Of a stretch of DNA of 64,000 nucleotides, positions 31,117 to 41,361 are shown in pieces. Each line of letters begins with the position of its first letter. The stretch's first letter is position 1. The stretch covers positions 186,001-250,000 of the forward strand of contig CAVUHL010000003.1 of assembly GCA_963741305.1 (NCBI GenBank), read 5' to 3'. Position numbers and translations under genes: made by a program. Origin of the DNA: DATMER01 sp963741305. GTDB taxonomy: Bacteria > Acidobacteriota > Thermoanaerobaculia > Multivoradales > UBA5704. The notes under the pieces were generated by a model. It worked only from the letters and a program-made list of their open reading frames with translations. It was not told the DNA's origin and did no database searches.

Positions 31117-32729
31117 GCTTCCTGCTCCCTCAGGCGGAAGCGCTGGAGCTTGCCGGTCAGGGTGCGGGGGAGGCTCTCCGCGAACTCGATCTGGCGCGGG
31201 TATTTGTAGGGAGCGATCACGGCCTTCACGTAGTCCTGCAGCTCTTTGACCAGCTCGGGGCTTCCCTCATTGCCTGGGCGGAGCACGAGGAAGGCTTTGA
31301 CTACGTGGCCGCGCTCCGGGTCCGGCACTCCCACGACGCCGCACTCCAGTACCTTGGGATGCTCCAGGAGGACGTTCTCCACCTCCACGCCCGAGATGTT
31401 GATGCCCGACGAAATGATCATGTCGTCCGTGCGCGCCTGGTACCAGAAATAACCTTCCTCATCCTGCGTGAACGAGTCGCCGGTCAGATTCCAGCCGTTC
31501 TGCACGTAGCCGGCTTGGCGCTCCGGATCGTTCAGATAGCGGCAGCCTGTAGGTCCTTTGACCGCCAGTTTGCCAACCGTGCCGATGGGAACCTCGCAGC
31601 CATCGTCGTCCACGATTCGTGCTTGATAACCGGGGACCACCCGGCCGGTGGAACCGGGGCGGATGGCGTCTCCCGACTCGCTGATGAAAATGTGCAGCAT
31701 CTCCGTCGAGCCGATGCCATCGATGATCCCGAGGCCGGTCGCCTCCTTCCAAGCCTCCCAGGTGGGGCTCGGCAGGTGCTCGCCCGCGGAGACACAGGCG
31801 CGCAGGCTCGAAATGTCGTGCTTCTCCAGCATGCCGAGCATCGCCCGGTAGGCCGTCGGCGCCGTGAACACGACCGTTGCCCGGAAGTCCTGGATGCCCT
31901 GGATGAGGTGCGGCGGCGCCGTTTGCTCCAGCAGCACCGCCGAGGCGCCGATCCGCATCGGGAAGAGGATCAAGCCACCCAATCCATAGGTGAAGGCGAA
32001 AGGCGGCGAGCCCGCGAAGACGTCGTCGCGGTGGGGCTTGAGCACGTAGGGCGGGAAGCAGTCGCAGATCGCCATCACGTCACGGTGGAGGTGGACCGTC
32101 CCCTTGGCGTTGCCCGTGGTGCCCGAGGTGAAGCCGATCATGGAGATGTCATCCGCCGCGGTGTCGCAATTGTCGAAGGTGGCGGGCTTGCCCTGCATCA
32201 GCTCTTCGAGCTCCGCACCTTGAAAGCTGACGACTCGGGATCCTTGCATGGCCTGATCGCAGGCCTCGCGGATGCGCACGTCGGTCAGCGCCAGGCGGAT
32301 GTCCGCTTTTTCCGCGATGTAGGCCAGCTCGCGCGAGCGCAGCAGCGGCATGGTGCAGACCACGATGCCGCCGGCCTTGAGGATCGCGTACCAGCAGGCC
32401 GCCATCATCGGGTTGTTGAAGCCGCGCAGGAGCACGCGGTTGCCCGGGACGAGGCCGAGGTCTTCCACGAGGACGTGGGCGATGCGGTTCGCGGTCTCCG
32501 TCAGCTCGCGGTAGGTCCACTGCCCCCCGGGGAAGTGGAAGGCGATGCGGTCTCCGTCGCCCGCGGCGATCCGGGCATCCAGAAGCTCGGCGGCGCAGTT
32601 GATGCGGTCCGGGTAGGCGAGCTCGGGGATGCCGCTGTAGTCCATGTCGGGCAGCAGCTCGGGCGGAGGGAGGAGCTCGCGGCAGAAGGTGTCGACGTGG
32701 GCCGTCGCTCCCCCGGGGAGTCTAGGCAT
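31113..32729 (-). CDS. 2-aminobenzoate/benzoate-type CoA ligase
   Basis: Acyl-CoA synthetase of the ANL superfamily, 538 residues, that adenylates an aromatic acid and transfers it to CoA. The ATP motif is MIGFTSGTTGNAKGTVH, followed by SPPFAFTYGLGGLILFPM, the A5-type GIGSTEMLHIFISE, the hinge region YQARTDDMIISSGINISG and the catalytic Lys in LPRTLTGKLQRF. GIGSTEMLHIF and FTYGLGG are typical of the benzoate/2-aminobenzoate-CoA ligase branch. The operon partner for a 2-aminobenzoyl-CoA monooxygenase/reductase makes anthranilate the likely substrate. Overlaps the acyl-CoA dehydrogenase gene by 8 bases and the RidA gene by 4. Confidence 0.9.
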   Translation of the reverse strand: MPRLPGGATAHVDTFCRELLPPPELLPDMDYSGIPELAYPDRINCAAELLDARIAAGDGDRIAFHFPGGQWTYRELTETANRIAHVLVEDLGLVPGNRVLLRGFNNPMMAACWYAILKAGGIVVCTMPLLRSRELAYIAEKADIRLALTDVRIREACDQAMQGSRVVSFQGAELEELMQGKPATFDNCDTAADDISMIGFTSGTTGNAKGTVHLHRDVMAICDCFPPYVLKPHRDDVFAGSPPFAFTYGLGGLILFPMRIGASAVLLEQTAPPHLIQGIQDFRATVVFTAPTAYRAMLGMLEKHDISSLRACVSAGEHLPSPTWEAWKEATGLGIIDGIGSTEMLHIFISESGDAIRPGSTGRVVPGYQARIVDDDGCEVPIGTVGKLAVKGPTGCRYLNDPERQAGYVQNGWNLTGDSFTQDEEGYFWYQARTDDMIISSGINISGVEVENVLLEHPKVLECGVVGVPDPERGHVVKAFLVLRPGNEGSPELVKELQDYVKAVIAPYKYPRQIEFAESLPRTLTGKLQRFRLREQEA

Positions 32730-33870
32730 CTGGAGCCTCCTTGAGGATCTGGCCGGCGATGACCAGCTTCTGGACCTCGCTGGTCCCTTCGTAGATGCGC
32801 AGGGCGCGGATCTCGCGGTACAGGCGCTCGACCGGCGCGCCCGCGAGCACGCCGCGCCCGCCCAGGAGCTGCACGGCGTCGTCGATCACCCGCTGCGCCG
32901 TCTCGGTCGCGAAGAGCTTGGCCATGGCCGCCTCGCGTGTGACCCGCGGCGCGCCCGTGTCCCGCGTCCAGGCGGCCCGGTAGACGAGGAGCGCGCTCGC
33001 ATCGATCCCAAGAGCCATGTCCGCGATCCGCGCCTGGGTGAGCTGAAGGTCGGCGAGCGGCTTGCCGAAAACCTTTCTCTTGCGGGCGTGGCTCACGGCC
33101 TCATCCAGGGCGCGGCGGGCGAAGCCGAGCGCCGCGGCGCCCACCGTGGAGCGGAAAACGTCCAGCGTGCCGAGCGCGACGCGCAGGCCCCGTCCGGGCT
33201 CGCCCAGCATGGCGGAGGCGGGCACGCGGCAGCGCTCGAAGCGGATCGTGCCCAATGGATGCGGCGCCAGCAGGTTGAGCCGAGCGGTCACGATGAGCCC
33301 GGGGTTGGACGCTTCCACCACGAACGCTCCGAAACCCTTTTCGCCCAGCTCGGGCATGCGGCAGAAGACCACGTAGACGTCCGCCAGGCCCGCGTTGGAG
33401 ATCCAGGTCTTCTCGCCTTCGATCAAGTATCCCGCGCCGTCGCGATGGGCGGTCGTGGTCATGGCGCCCACGTCCGAGCCGGCCTCGGCCTCGGAGAGAG
33501 CAAAGGCGGGGATCACTTCGCCGGACGCGACTTTCGGCAGCCACGTCTGGCGCAGCTCCTCAGAGCCGAAGAGGGAGATCGGACCGCTGCCCAGGCCCTG
33601 GAGGGCAAAGGCAAAATCGGCGAGGCCGGAGGTCCGGGCCAGGGTTTCGCGGATCAGACAGAGAGAGCGAACGTCCAGACGATCACCCACCGCATACCGT
33701 AGCCAGCCGCCCGAGGCGAGACGGCGGACGAGCTCGCGGCAAGTGCCGTCGAGGTCTTCGTGATCTGTCAGGGGAGCGATCTCGCGCTCGGTCCACTCCG
33801 CCAGCTCCCGCGCGAGGGCACGGTGCGAGTCCTCGAAGAACGGCCAGGCGAGAAAGGATTTGTCGGCCAT
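32722..33870 (-). CDS. Acyl-CoA dehydrogenase
   Basis: FAD-dependent acyl-CoA dehydrogenase, 382 residues. Family blocks: FALSEAEAGSDVGAMTT, GYLIEGEKTWISNAGLADVY, ALGFARRALDEAVSHARKRK, FGKPLADLQLTQARIADM and the C-terminal LLGGRGVLAGAPVERLYRE with RALRIYEGTSEVQKLVIA (the EGTSE region contacts FAD). The catalytic base cannot be fixed from the sequence alone. In this operon it should oxidise the alicyclic acyl-CoA made from 2-aminobenzoyl-CoA. The ATG overlaps the stop of the enoyl-CoA hydratase gene by one base (TGATG); upstream in-frame codons belong to that gene's other frame and are not used. Confidence 0.92.
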   Translation of the reverse strand: MADKSFLAWPFFEDSHRALARELAEWTEREIAPLTDHEDLDGTCRELVRRLASGGWLRYAVGDRLDVRSLCLIRETLARTSGLADFAFALQGLGSGPISLFGSEELRQTWLPKVASGEVIPAFALSEAEAGSDVGAMTTTAHRDGAGYLIEGEKTWISNAGLADVYVVFCRMPELGEKGFGAFVVEASNPGLIVTARLNLLAPHPLGTIRFERCRVPASAMLGEPGRGLRVALGTLDVFRSTVGAAALGFARRALDEAVSHARKRKVFGKPLADLQLTQARIADMALGIDASALLVYRAAWTRDTGAPRVTREAAMAKLFATETAQRVIDDAVQLLGGRGVLAGAPVERLYREIRALRIYEGTSEVQKLVIAGQILKEAPDA

Positions 33871-34703
33871 CAGTCGCCCCGGAAGACGGGCTTCTCCTTG
33901 GCCACGAACGCCCGGTAGGCACGGGCGAAGTCCTCGGTCTGCATGCAGATGGCCTGCGCCTGGGCTTCGGCCTCGATGGCTTCGTCCACGCCCATGGACC
34001 ACTCCTGATGCAGCGCCTTCTTGGTGATGGAGTGGGCGAATGCGGGCCCACGGGCGAGGGAGGCCGCGAAGGCCTGCGCTTCGGCGAGGAGCCGGTCGGG
34101 CTCGACGAGGCGGTTGTAGAACCCCCAGCGCTCGGCCTCGGGGCCTTCCATGAAGCGGCCGGTGTAGAGCAGCTCGCTGGCGCGGCCCTGTCCGATGATG
34201 CGCGGCAGCATGGCGCAGGCGCCCATGTCCGCTCCGGACAGGCCCACCTTGACGAAGAGGAAACCGACGCGGCTGCGCGCCGTACCCAGCCGCATGTCCG
34301 CGGCCATGGCAAGGATGGCGCCCGCGCCCACGCACATGCCGTCAATGGCCGCAATGACCGGCTGCGGGCAGGCGCGGATGGTGCGGACCAGCTCGCCGGT
34401 CAGGCGGGTGAAGGCGAGGAGCTTGTCCATGCGCTTCTCCTCGCGCCACTGGACCAGCGGGCCGATGATGTCGTGGACATCGCCTCCCGAGCAGAAGTTC
34501 TCTCCCGCGCCGGTGATTACGATGGTCCGCACCTCGTCCACCCGGCGCAGGCGGTCGAAGGTGTCGGACAGCTCGCGGTAGGACTCGAACGTGAGCGGGT
34601 TCTTGCGCTCCGGACGGGAGAGCGTGATGGTGGCGACCCGGTCCTCGACGCTCCAGGCGAAGCTCGTGGGGCGGATGTCTTCGACGGGGATGCGGTCGTG
34701 CAA
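33870..34703 (-). CDS. Enoyl-CoA hydratase/isomerase family protein
   Basis: Crotonase-fold protein, 277 residues from a TTG. Motifs: VATITLSRPERKNPLTFESY, VITGAGENFCSGGDVHDI (first oxyanion-hole Gly region) and PVIAAIDGMCVGAGAILAMA (second), then RLGTARSRVGFLFVKVGLSGAD with a catalytic acidic residue region. There is no ATG near the domain start: longer forms would read into the 138-bp palindromic element, so TTG with GGAG 9 bases upstream is preferred. It probably hydrates an unsaturated ring-derived CoA ester in the anthranilate route. The element between this gene and the monooxygenase gene might separate their expression. Confidence 0.85.
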   Translation of the reverse strand: MHDRIPVEDIRPTSFAWSVEDRVATITLSRPERKNPLTFESYRELSDTFDRLRRVDEVRTIVITGAGENFCSGGDVHDIIGPLVQWREEKRMDKLLAFTRLTGELVRTIRACPQPVIAAIDGMCVGAGAILAMAADMRLGTARSRVGFLFVKVGLSGADMGACAMLPRIIGQGRASELLYTGRFMEGPEAERWGFYNRLVEPDRLLAEAQAFAASLARGPAFAHSITKKALHQEWSMGVDEAIEAEAQAQAICMQTEDFARAYRAFVAKEKPVFRGD

Positions 34704-34738
34704 AGCGTTGGTCTCCTTGAAGTCCGTGGTGCCCGGAA

Positions 34739-34876
34739 CCCTCACCCCCGTCCCCTCTCCCACCCGCACTCCCGACTCCCGGGAGAGGGGCGCCACCACC
34801 CGCCCAAAAGCAATCCGACTCCCCCTCTCCCGGGCGGGTGTGAGTGCGTGTGGGAGAGGGGGCCGGGGGGTGAGGG
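34739..34876. repeat. 138-bp extragenic palindromic element, CCCTCTCC family
   Basis: Starts CCCTCACCCCCGTCCCCTCT and ends with the mirror ...GGGAGAGGGGGCCGGGGGGTGAGGG, with inner arms CCGACTCCCGGGAGAGGGG and CCCCTCTCCCGGGCGGG. It stands 2 bases past the stop codon of the monooxygenase/reductase gene, inside the operon. It shares CCCTCTCCC-type arms with the elements at about 41.3 and 59.9 kb. Confidence 0.8.
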
Positions 34877-34878
34877 TC

Positions 34879-37173
<2,295 letters not shown>

Positions 37174-37180
37174 GGCGCGG

Positions 37181-37210
37181 AGTCTAGCATCGCCCTGGCT
37201 CAGCTAGAAT
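37181..37210. promoter_or_regulatory. Paired -10-like elements in the 44-bp divergent gap
   Basis: On the minus strand TAGACT (37181-37186) stands 7 bases before the GTG of the monooxygenase/reductase gene; on the plus strand TAGAAT (37205-37210) stands 7 bases before the ATG of the next gene. Neither gene has a Shine-Dalgarno sequence, so both messages may be leaderless. The -35 regions are poor matches. Confidence 0.4.
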
Positions 37211-37217
37211 CCTGTGA

Positions 37218-38828
37218 ATGCAGTCCCTGTCAGGTGCTCCCCGTTCGCGGGTCTCCCGCGAAACTCTGGTTTTCCTCGTGCTCCTGGGGCTGCACGTGCT
37301 TCCCCTGTGGATCTTTCAGTTCGTTCCAACTCAGGATGGGCCGGCCCATCAGTCCATCTCCTCGATCCTGCGGGAGATCGGGACGCCTGGTGGTGCCTAC
37401 CTTCGCGACTACTTCGTGCTCCAAACCGAGGCGTTTCCCAACTGGTTCATCTACGTCATCATGGGGAAGGTCCTTGGGTTCCTTTCGATTCCTCTGGCGG
37501 AAAAGGTGCTGCTCAGCGCTTATGCCGTTCTGCTGCCGATGTCGTTCCGCTATGCGCTGGGAGCGATGGACCGGCGGGCGACTTTGTTCGCCACCTTCTC
37601 TCTGCCTTTTATATACGGCTACCACTTCTGGATGGGCTTCTATAACTTCTGCTTCGGCGTCGCAGGTTTTTTCCTGGCCCTGGGTTGGTGGTTGCGCCAC
37701 CGGGAGCGGCTCGGGGTCGGGCGCACGGTCGTTCTTGCGCTTCTCGTGCTGGGCGTCTATTTCTGCCACCCGGTGCCGCTGGTACTGTTGGCAATCTCAG
37801 TCTTGACCCTGGCCGGTTGGTGGATGCTCCTCGACATCAAGCGCAAAGGGTCGATCAGGGAGGCGTTCAGACAACACCTCGCCGCTCCGTTGCTGGCCTT
37901 GATTCCCGCGCTGCTCCTCCTTGGCGCCTTTCTGGGAGGCGGGAAGGGCACTGTCTTTCCAAGCTTCCGGGGCAGGTCGTTCGACCTCGTAACCCTTCGT
38001 GCCCTTGTCTCTCTGGACGACCGCGCAATCGTGATCACTTGCGTATTGGCGGCGCTCGTGGCGGCTGTTGCCTTGGGGACGCTGCTGCGCCGGGTCAGGC
38101 AACGCTGTGCCGCTCCCGAGGATGGGCTCGCGGTGCTGGCGTTGGTGCTGACCGCGGTCTATTTCCTGGCGCCGAGCGAGGTCGGCAGCGGCCTCCACGT
38201 GCTTTCGCGCATCAGCCTCTTCCCCTGGCTGATCCTCATCATGTGGTGCGGGAGCACCATGGACTCACGCTTTGCACGGCGGGCGATCCCTATCACGGTA
38301 CCGGTCTTGGCCCTCGCTCTACTCGGGCTGGTCTCCATCCGCTGGGCCGCACTCGACGACCGGCTTGCCGAGTACACTTCGGCAGCCAGCTGGATCGAGC
38401 CGCGGCGGACACTGCTCGCTTTATCCTTCGCCAACGCGGGCCGGAGGCCGGACGGCGGTGAGCTGTCGGACCGCACGCAGCCTTTCGTGCATGCGGCAGG
38501 ACACATCACGGTGCGGAGCCGGTCGGTGGACTTCTGCAACTATGTGGGAGGCGAGGACGTCTTCCCTGTCACTTTACATCCCGGCCGCAGTCCGTACGTC
38601 CATTTCGATCAGGCAGATCTGGAGGCCGAGCCCCCGCGGGTGGAGTTCGCTTCCTACTCGCCGCGGACCGGGGGAACCGTTGACTACGTTCTTCTCTGGT
38701 GGGTGGAAGCGTCGCCGCCGAACCATCCCGCCCTGACCTCAGTGCGGAATCAACTCGCCGGTTATGACCGGATCTACGTCTCGCCGAACAGGCTGGTTCA
38801 GCTCTTTCGCCGGAAAGGCCTGTTGTGA
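37218..38828 (+). CDS. Polytopic membrane protein, GT-C-like
   Basis: A 536-residue membrane protein with about ten membrane segments in residues 15-400 and a soluble extracytoplasmic C-terminal domain (about 400-536). The first outer loop has FVPTQDGPAHQSIS, an acidic motif placed as in GT-C glycosyltransferases, and YHFWMGFYNFCFGVAGFFLA follows in a membrane helix. I cannot assign it to a characterised family; lipid-linked sugar transfer is plausible. It shares general layout with the GT-C-like gene at 25.4 kb but not obvious sequence. The gene stands alone, divergent from the aminobenzoyl-CoA operon. Confidence 0.78.
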   Translation: MQSLSGAPRSRVSRETLVFLVLLGLHVLPLWIFQFVPTQDGPAHQSISSILREIGTPGGAYLRDYFVLQTEAFPNWFIYVIMGKVLGFLSIPLAEKVLLSAYAVLLPMSFRYALGAMDRRATLFATFSLPFIYGYHFWMGFYNFCFGVAGFFLALGWWLRHRERLGVGRTVVLALLVLGVYFCHPVPLVLLAISVLTLAGWWMLLDIKRKGSIREAFRQHLAAPLLALIPALLLLGAFLGGGKGTVFPSFRGRSFDLVTLRALVSLDDRAIVITCVLAALVAAVALGTLLRRVRQRCAAPEDGLAVLALVLTAVYFLAPSEVGSGLHVLSRISLFPWLILIMWCGSTMDSRFARRAIPITVPVLALALLGLVSIRWAALDDRLAEYTSAASWIEPRRTLLALSFANAGRRPDGGELSDRTQPFVHAAGHITVRSRSVDFCNYVGGEDVFPVTLHPGRSPYVHFDQADLEAEPPRVEFASYSPRTGGTVDYVLLWWVEASPPNHPALTSVRNQLAGYDRIYVSPNRLVQLFRRKGLL

Positions 38829-38832
38829 GGGA

Positions 38833-39786
38833 TCAGCGGTACAGGAAACGCAGGGCCTTGGGCAGGCGGCGGCGCCAGCTCGATTCGTTGTGGCCACCCT
38901 TGGCGTCGGGCCGCCACAGGAGGCTGTCGTCGTCGTAGCCCTGGCCGATCAGGAGGGCGGCCATGGCGGCGACGACGGGGATCAGCCTGCCCCGGTCTTC
39001 CCGGGCTCCGGCGTCCAGGTAGATCCGCGAGAGCTCGGGCGTGGGCTGCTCTGCGATGTCCGCGAAGATGGCCTGGTCTCCGACCCAGAAGGATGGGGAC
39101 ATGACGAGCGCGCCTCCGAAGGCGCGCGGGTAGTGGAAATGGGACCAGAGCGAGCAGAGGCCGCCCATGGAGGAGCCTCCGATCGCCGCGCCGAGGGGGC
39201 CAGGCATGAGGTTCAGCTCCGCGTCGAGGGCCGGCATCAGCGAGCCGGTGATCCAGTCGAGGAGGAGGGGAGCCTGGCCGGGCTTGTCGAAGAGCTCGAA
39301 GGGAGAGAGCTCCCAGTTGCGCCCGTCGCCGCCGTGATCGATCCCGATGGCGACCGGCGTCGGCCGGCCGGCGCGGGCCAGCCGCTCGATGGCGTCGTGC
39401 AGGTGCCAGCCGCCTGAGAAGGACGGCGCGTCGTCGAAGACGTTCTGGCCGTCGAACATGTAGAGGGCGAGCCATTGCCGTTCCGGCGTGTAGTCGCGGG
39501 GGAGGTAGATGCGGAGGCAGCGTGGCGCGAGGCCCGGCACTTCAAAGGGACCGAGGACGTTGATCTCGCCGGCCCGCATCCGGGCGAGCGAGCCGGGCAG
39601 GGCGTCCTCGACCAGCAGCGGCACGGCGGGCACGGATGGCTCTGAGGGCTGCACGGCATGGGCCGGCGCCTCCGAGATCCGCCGCAGCGCCTCGGACACG
39701 GCCCGGACGATGAACTCGTCGCGGTCCTGCAGGAAGAAGATCCGCTCGGCGATCTCGTCGGGGAAGGTAATGGTGATGTCGGTCAT
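38833..39786 (-). CDS. Alpha/beta-hydrolase esterase (Fes/esterase D-like) with antitoxin-like N-terminus
   Basis: A 317-residue protein in two parts. Residues about 70-317 are a serine esterase of the esterase D/enterochelin-esterase type: RIYLPRDYTPERQWLALYMF, DGQNVFDDA, nucleophile elbow GAAIGGSSMGGLCSLW (Ser in GxSxG), acid in LDAGAREDRG and His in KGGHNESSWRRRL. Residues 1-36 (DITITFPDEIAERIFFLQD, EFIVRAVSEALRR) look like the beta-strand plus helix region of a small antitoxin and match the N-terminus of the antitoxin encoded 0.5 kb upstream (DEITIVLRDKIARQVARLPD, EFVNQAVEHALRN). The toxin and antitoxin genes lie directly before it on the same strand, 9 bases away, so the fusion probably arose by local duplication. 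Confidence 0.88.
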   Translation of the reverse strand: MTDITITFPDEIAERIFFLQDRDEFIVRAVSEALRRISEAPAHAVQPSEPSVPAVPLLVEDALPGSLARMRAGEINVLGPFEVPGLAPRCLRIYLPRDYTPERQWLALYMFDGQNVFDDAPSFSGGWHLHDAIERLARAGRPTPVAIGIDHGGDGRNWELSPFELFDKPGQAPLLLDWITGSLMPALDAELNLMPGPLGAAIGGSSMGGLCSLWSHFHYPRAFGGALVMSPSFWVGDQAIFADIAEQPTPELSRIYLDAGAREDRGRLIPVVAAMAALLIGQGYDDDSLLWRPDAKGGHNESSWRRRLPKALRFLYR

Positions 39787-39795
39787 GAGCCCTAC

Positions 39796-40242
39796 TCAGA
39801 CGAGCCAGTTCTCAACGCGGAACATCGGGTCTATCTTCTGAAGATCTCGATAAATCGAGTCGGCGCTGACAAGAGTACAGTCCTCTGTTACGGCCATTGC
39901 CGCCAGCATCAGGTCCACGTTGTGAAGCTTGCTGCTCTTGCTGTTGAGCCTGCGGATCTTGGAGAGACCGGCTTTCAGGCTGCCAAAGTGACCTGTCGAA
40001 GCCAGAGTCAGGGGCAGGACTTCAAAATCCTCCCGGATGTCCGAGATCCTCTTGCGGATCGCGGGTTTCTTCCACTCCGGGGCGTTGGAGTAGCCGTACT
40101 CCGCTTCATAGAGCGCAAGAATTGAAATGTAGGCCTGATCCACATCCTGAAGGCTGGCGATCTTACGGCCGATGGCAGCGTGGCCAGGAGCGTCAGGTTC
40201 GTAGAGGTCAGAAAGGCTGTCCGAATCCAGGAGAAATCGCAT
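39796..40242 (-). CDS. PIN-domain toxin (VapC-like)
   Basis: A 148-residue PIN-domain ribonuclease, the toxin of a type II pair. Acidic active-site residues: D7 in FLLDSDSLSDLY, the Glu in ISILALYEAEYGY (about residue 45), Asp in HNVDLMLAAMAV (about 105) and Asp in TLVSADSIYRDL. The usual VapC target is RNA such as tRNA. The start overlaps the antitoxin stop (TGATG), and expression is therefore coupled. An esterase gene follows 9 bases after its stop. Confidence 0.9.
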   Translation of the reverse strand: MRFLLDSDSLSDLYEPDAPGHAAIGRKIASLQDVDQAYISILALYEAEYGYSNAPEWKKPAIRKRISDIREDFEVLPLTLASTGHFGSLKAGLSKIRRLNSKSSKLHNVDLMLAAMAVTEDCTLVSADSIYRDLQKIDPMFRVENWLV

Positions 40243-40505
40243 CAGGGCTTGTCGTGTTTGAACCGAAAGTTGCTGCGGAACTCCTTCATATCCCGCCGGA
40301 ACTGCTCTTCATACTCTCCAAGCCCAGGTTGACTCTCGATGCGTTCGACGAGCCGAGCCCATTTGGACGGAGCTTCGGTTTGCGATGAACCCTGGTTGCG
40401 TAGAGCATGCTCCACCGCTTGGTTGACGAATTCCTGAGGGTCGGGAAGTCGCGCCACTTGGCGTGCGATCTTGTCGCGCAGAACGATGGTGATCTCGTCG
40501 GCCAC
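40242..40505 (-). CDS. Probable antitoxin of the PIN-domain toxin
   Basis: A small protein, 87 residues from a GTG (ADEITIVLRDKIARQ...), encoded directly upstream of the PIN toxin with one-base stop/start overlap. The N-terminal strand-helix-helix (ITIVL, then DPQEFVNQAVEHALRN) is what is expected of a DNA-binding antitoxin; the charged C-terminal half (WARLVERIESQPGLGEYEEQ, MKEFRSNFRF) would wrap the toxin. No ATG is available; a TTG six codons upstream is the alternative. Family name (VapB or another) cannot be stated with certainty. Confidence 0.75.
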   Translation of the reverse strand: MADEITIVLRDKIARQVARLPDPQEFVNQAVEHALRNQGSSQTEAPSKWARLVERIESQPGLGEYEEQFRRDMKEFRSNFRFKHDKP

Positions 40506-40526
40506 GATGACAGCGTACCGCAACGA

Positions 40527-41294
40527 CTATCGATCCGCCAGCCATTCGAGGAATCGCCGCACTTCGCCGGTATCGCGCAGCCGGTAACAGGCCGCGGTGG
40601 GGCGGGGCTCTTCGGCGACGAGGATGCCGATGCCCTGCTTTTCGATGACCCGGAAGGCGTCCTCGTCGGTGATGTCGTCGCCCAGGTAGAGGGGGACTTC
40701 CGCGAAGAGGTTCAGGGCGTCCATCATCCAGAGGAGCGCCTGGCCCTTGTCCCAGTCGAGGTTCGGACGCAGCTCGAAAAGCTTCTTGCCGTGGGCCTTG
40801 CGCAGGCCGGGATGGGCGGATGCGACCTCGTCCACGACCCGCTCGATGCGCGGCAGGTCCTCTTCCCGGGCCAGGCGGAAGTGGATGGAGATGGCGAAGC
40901 GCTTGGGCTCGATCAGGACCCCCTCGATCGCTTCCAGCTCCTGGCGGAGCGCTTCCGCGGCGCTGTCGATCCGGTCCGGGATGCCTTCGCCGACCTCGTG
41001 GCGGATGGCAGGGCCAGCGATGTCGTAGCCATGGCTGCCGGCATAGGAGAGATTGTCCAGGCCCACCAGGGAGGTCACATCCTCCCGCCCGCGGCCGGAG
41101 AGGATGGCTACCGGATAGCGCTGCGCGAGCCGGCGCACCACTTCGCGGGTCTCCTCGGGCAGGGTCGCCATCTCGGGGCGCGGAGCGATGGGGGAGAGGG
41201 TGCCGTCGTAGTCGAGGAACACGGCGGGACGGTGGCCGTCCAGCCGGCGCTCGATCTCGGCGCGGCACTTCAGGGCGGAGGGGAGTGTGTTCAT
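40527..41294 (-). CDS. otsB: Trehalose-6-phosphate phosphatase
   Basis: HAD-superfamily phosphatase, 255 residues, that removes phosphate from trehalose-6-phosphate in the second step of trehalose synthesis. Motif I with both catalytic Asp is VFLDYDGTLSPIAP; motif II is VAILSGRGREDV; cap-domain LFELRPNLDWDKGQAL and motif IV YLGDDITDEDAFRVI follow. Located downstream of otsA on the same strand, with a palindromic element in the 67-base gap, so the two probably share a transcript. The product protects against drying or osmotic stress. Confidence 0.95.
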   Translation of the reverse strand: MNTLPSALKCRAEIERRLDGHRPAVFLDYDGTLSPIAPRPEMATLPEETREVVRRLAQRYPVAILSGRGREDVTSLVGLDNLSYAGSHGYDIAGPAIRHEVGEGIPDRIDSAAEALRQELEAIEGVLIEPKRFAISIHFRLAREEDLPRIERVVDEVASAHPGLRKAHGKKLFELRPNLDWDKGQALLWMMDALNLFAEVPLYLGDDITDEDAFRVIEKQGIGILVAEEPRPTAACYRLRDTGEVRRFLEWLADR

Positions 41295-41303
41295 TGCCTT
41301 GAC

Positions 41304-41357
41304 TCCCTCTCCCCCGGCACGGGGGAGAGGGCTGGGGAGAGGGGGGATGGGATCAAT
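41304..41357 (-). repeat. REP-type extragenic palindrome, CCCTCTCCCCC family, between otsA and otsB
   Basis: Contains the perfect hairpin CCCTCTCCCCC-GGCAC-GGGGGAGAGGG (41305-41331). Read on the minus strand, roughly 50 bases (TTGATCCCAT...CCCTCTCCCC...) are nearly identical to the element behind lexA. In both cases it begins within a few bases of the stop codon of the gene before it and in the same orientation as that gene. Confidence 0.88.
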
Positions 41358-41361
41358 TACT

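Noticed and set aside
34704..34799. Longer start for the enoyl-CoA hydratase gene
   Set aside because: The extra codons fall in the palindromic element and encode no conserved sequence; a TTG with Shine-Dalgarno sequence is nearer the domain start.
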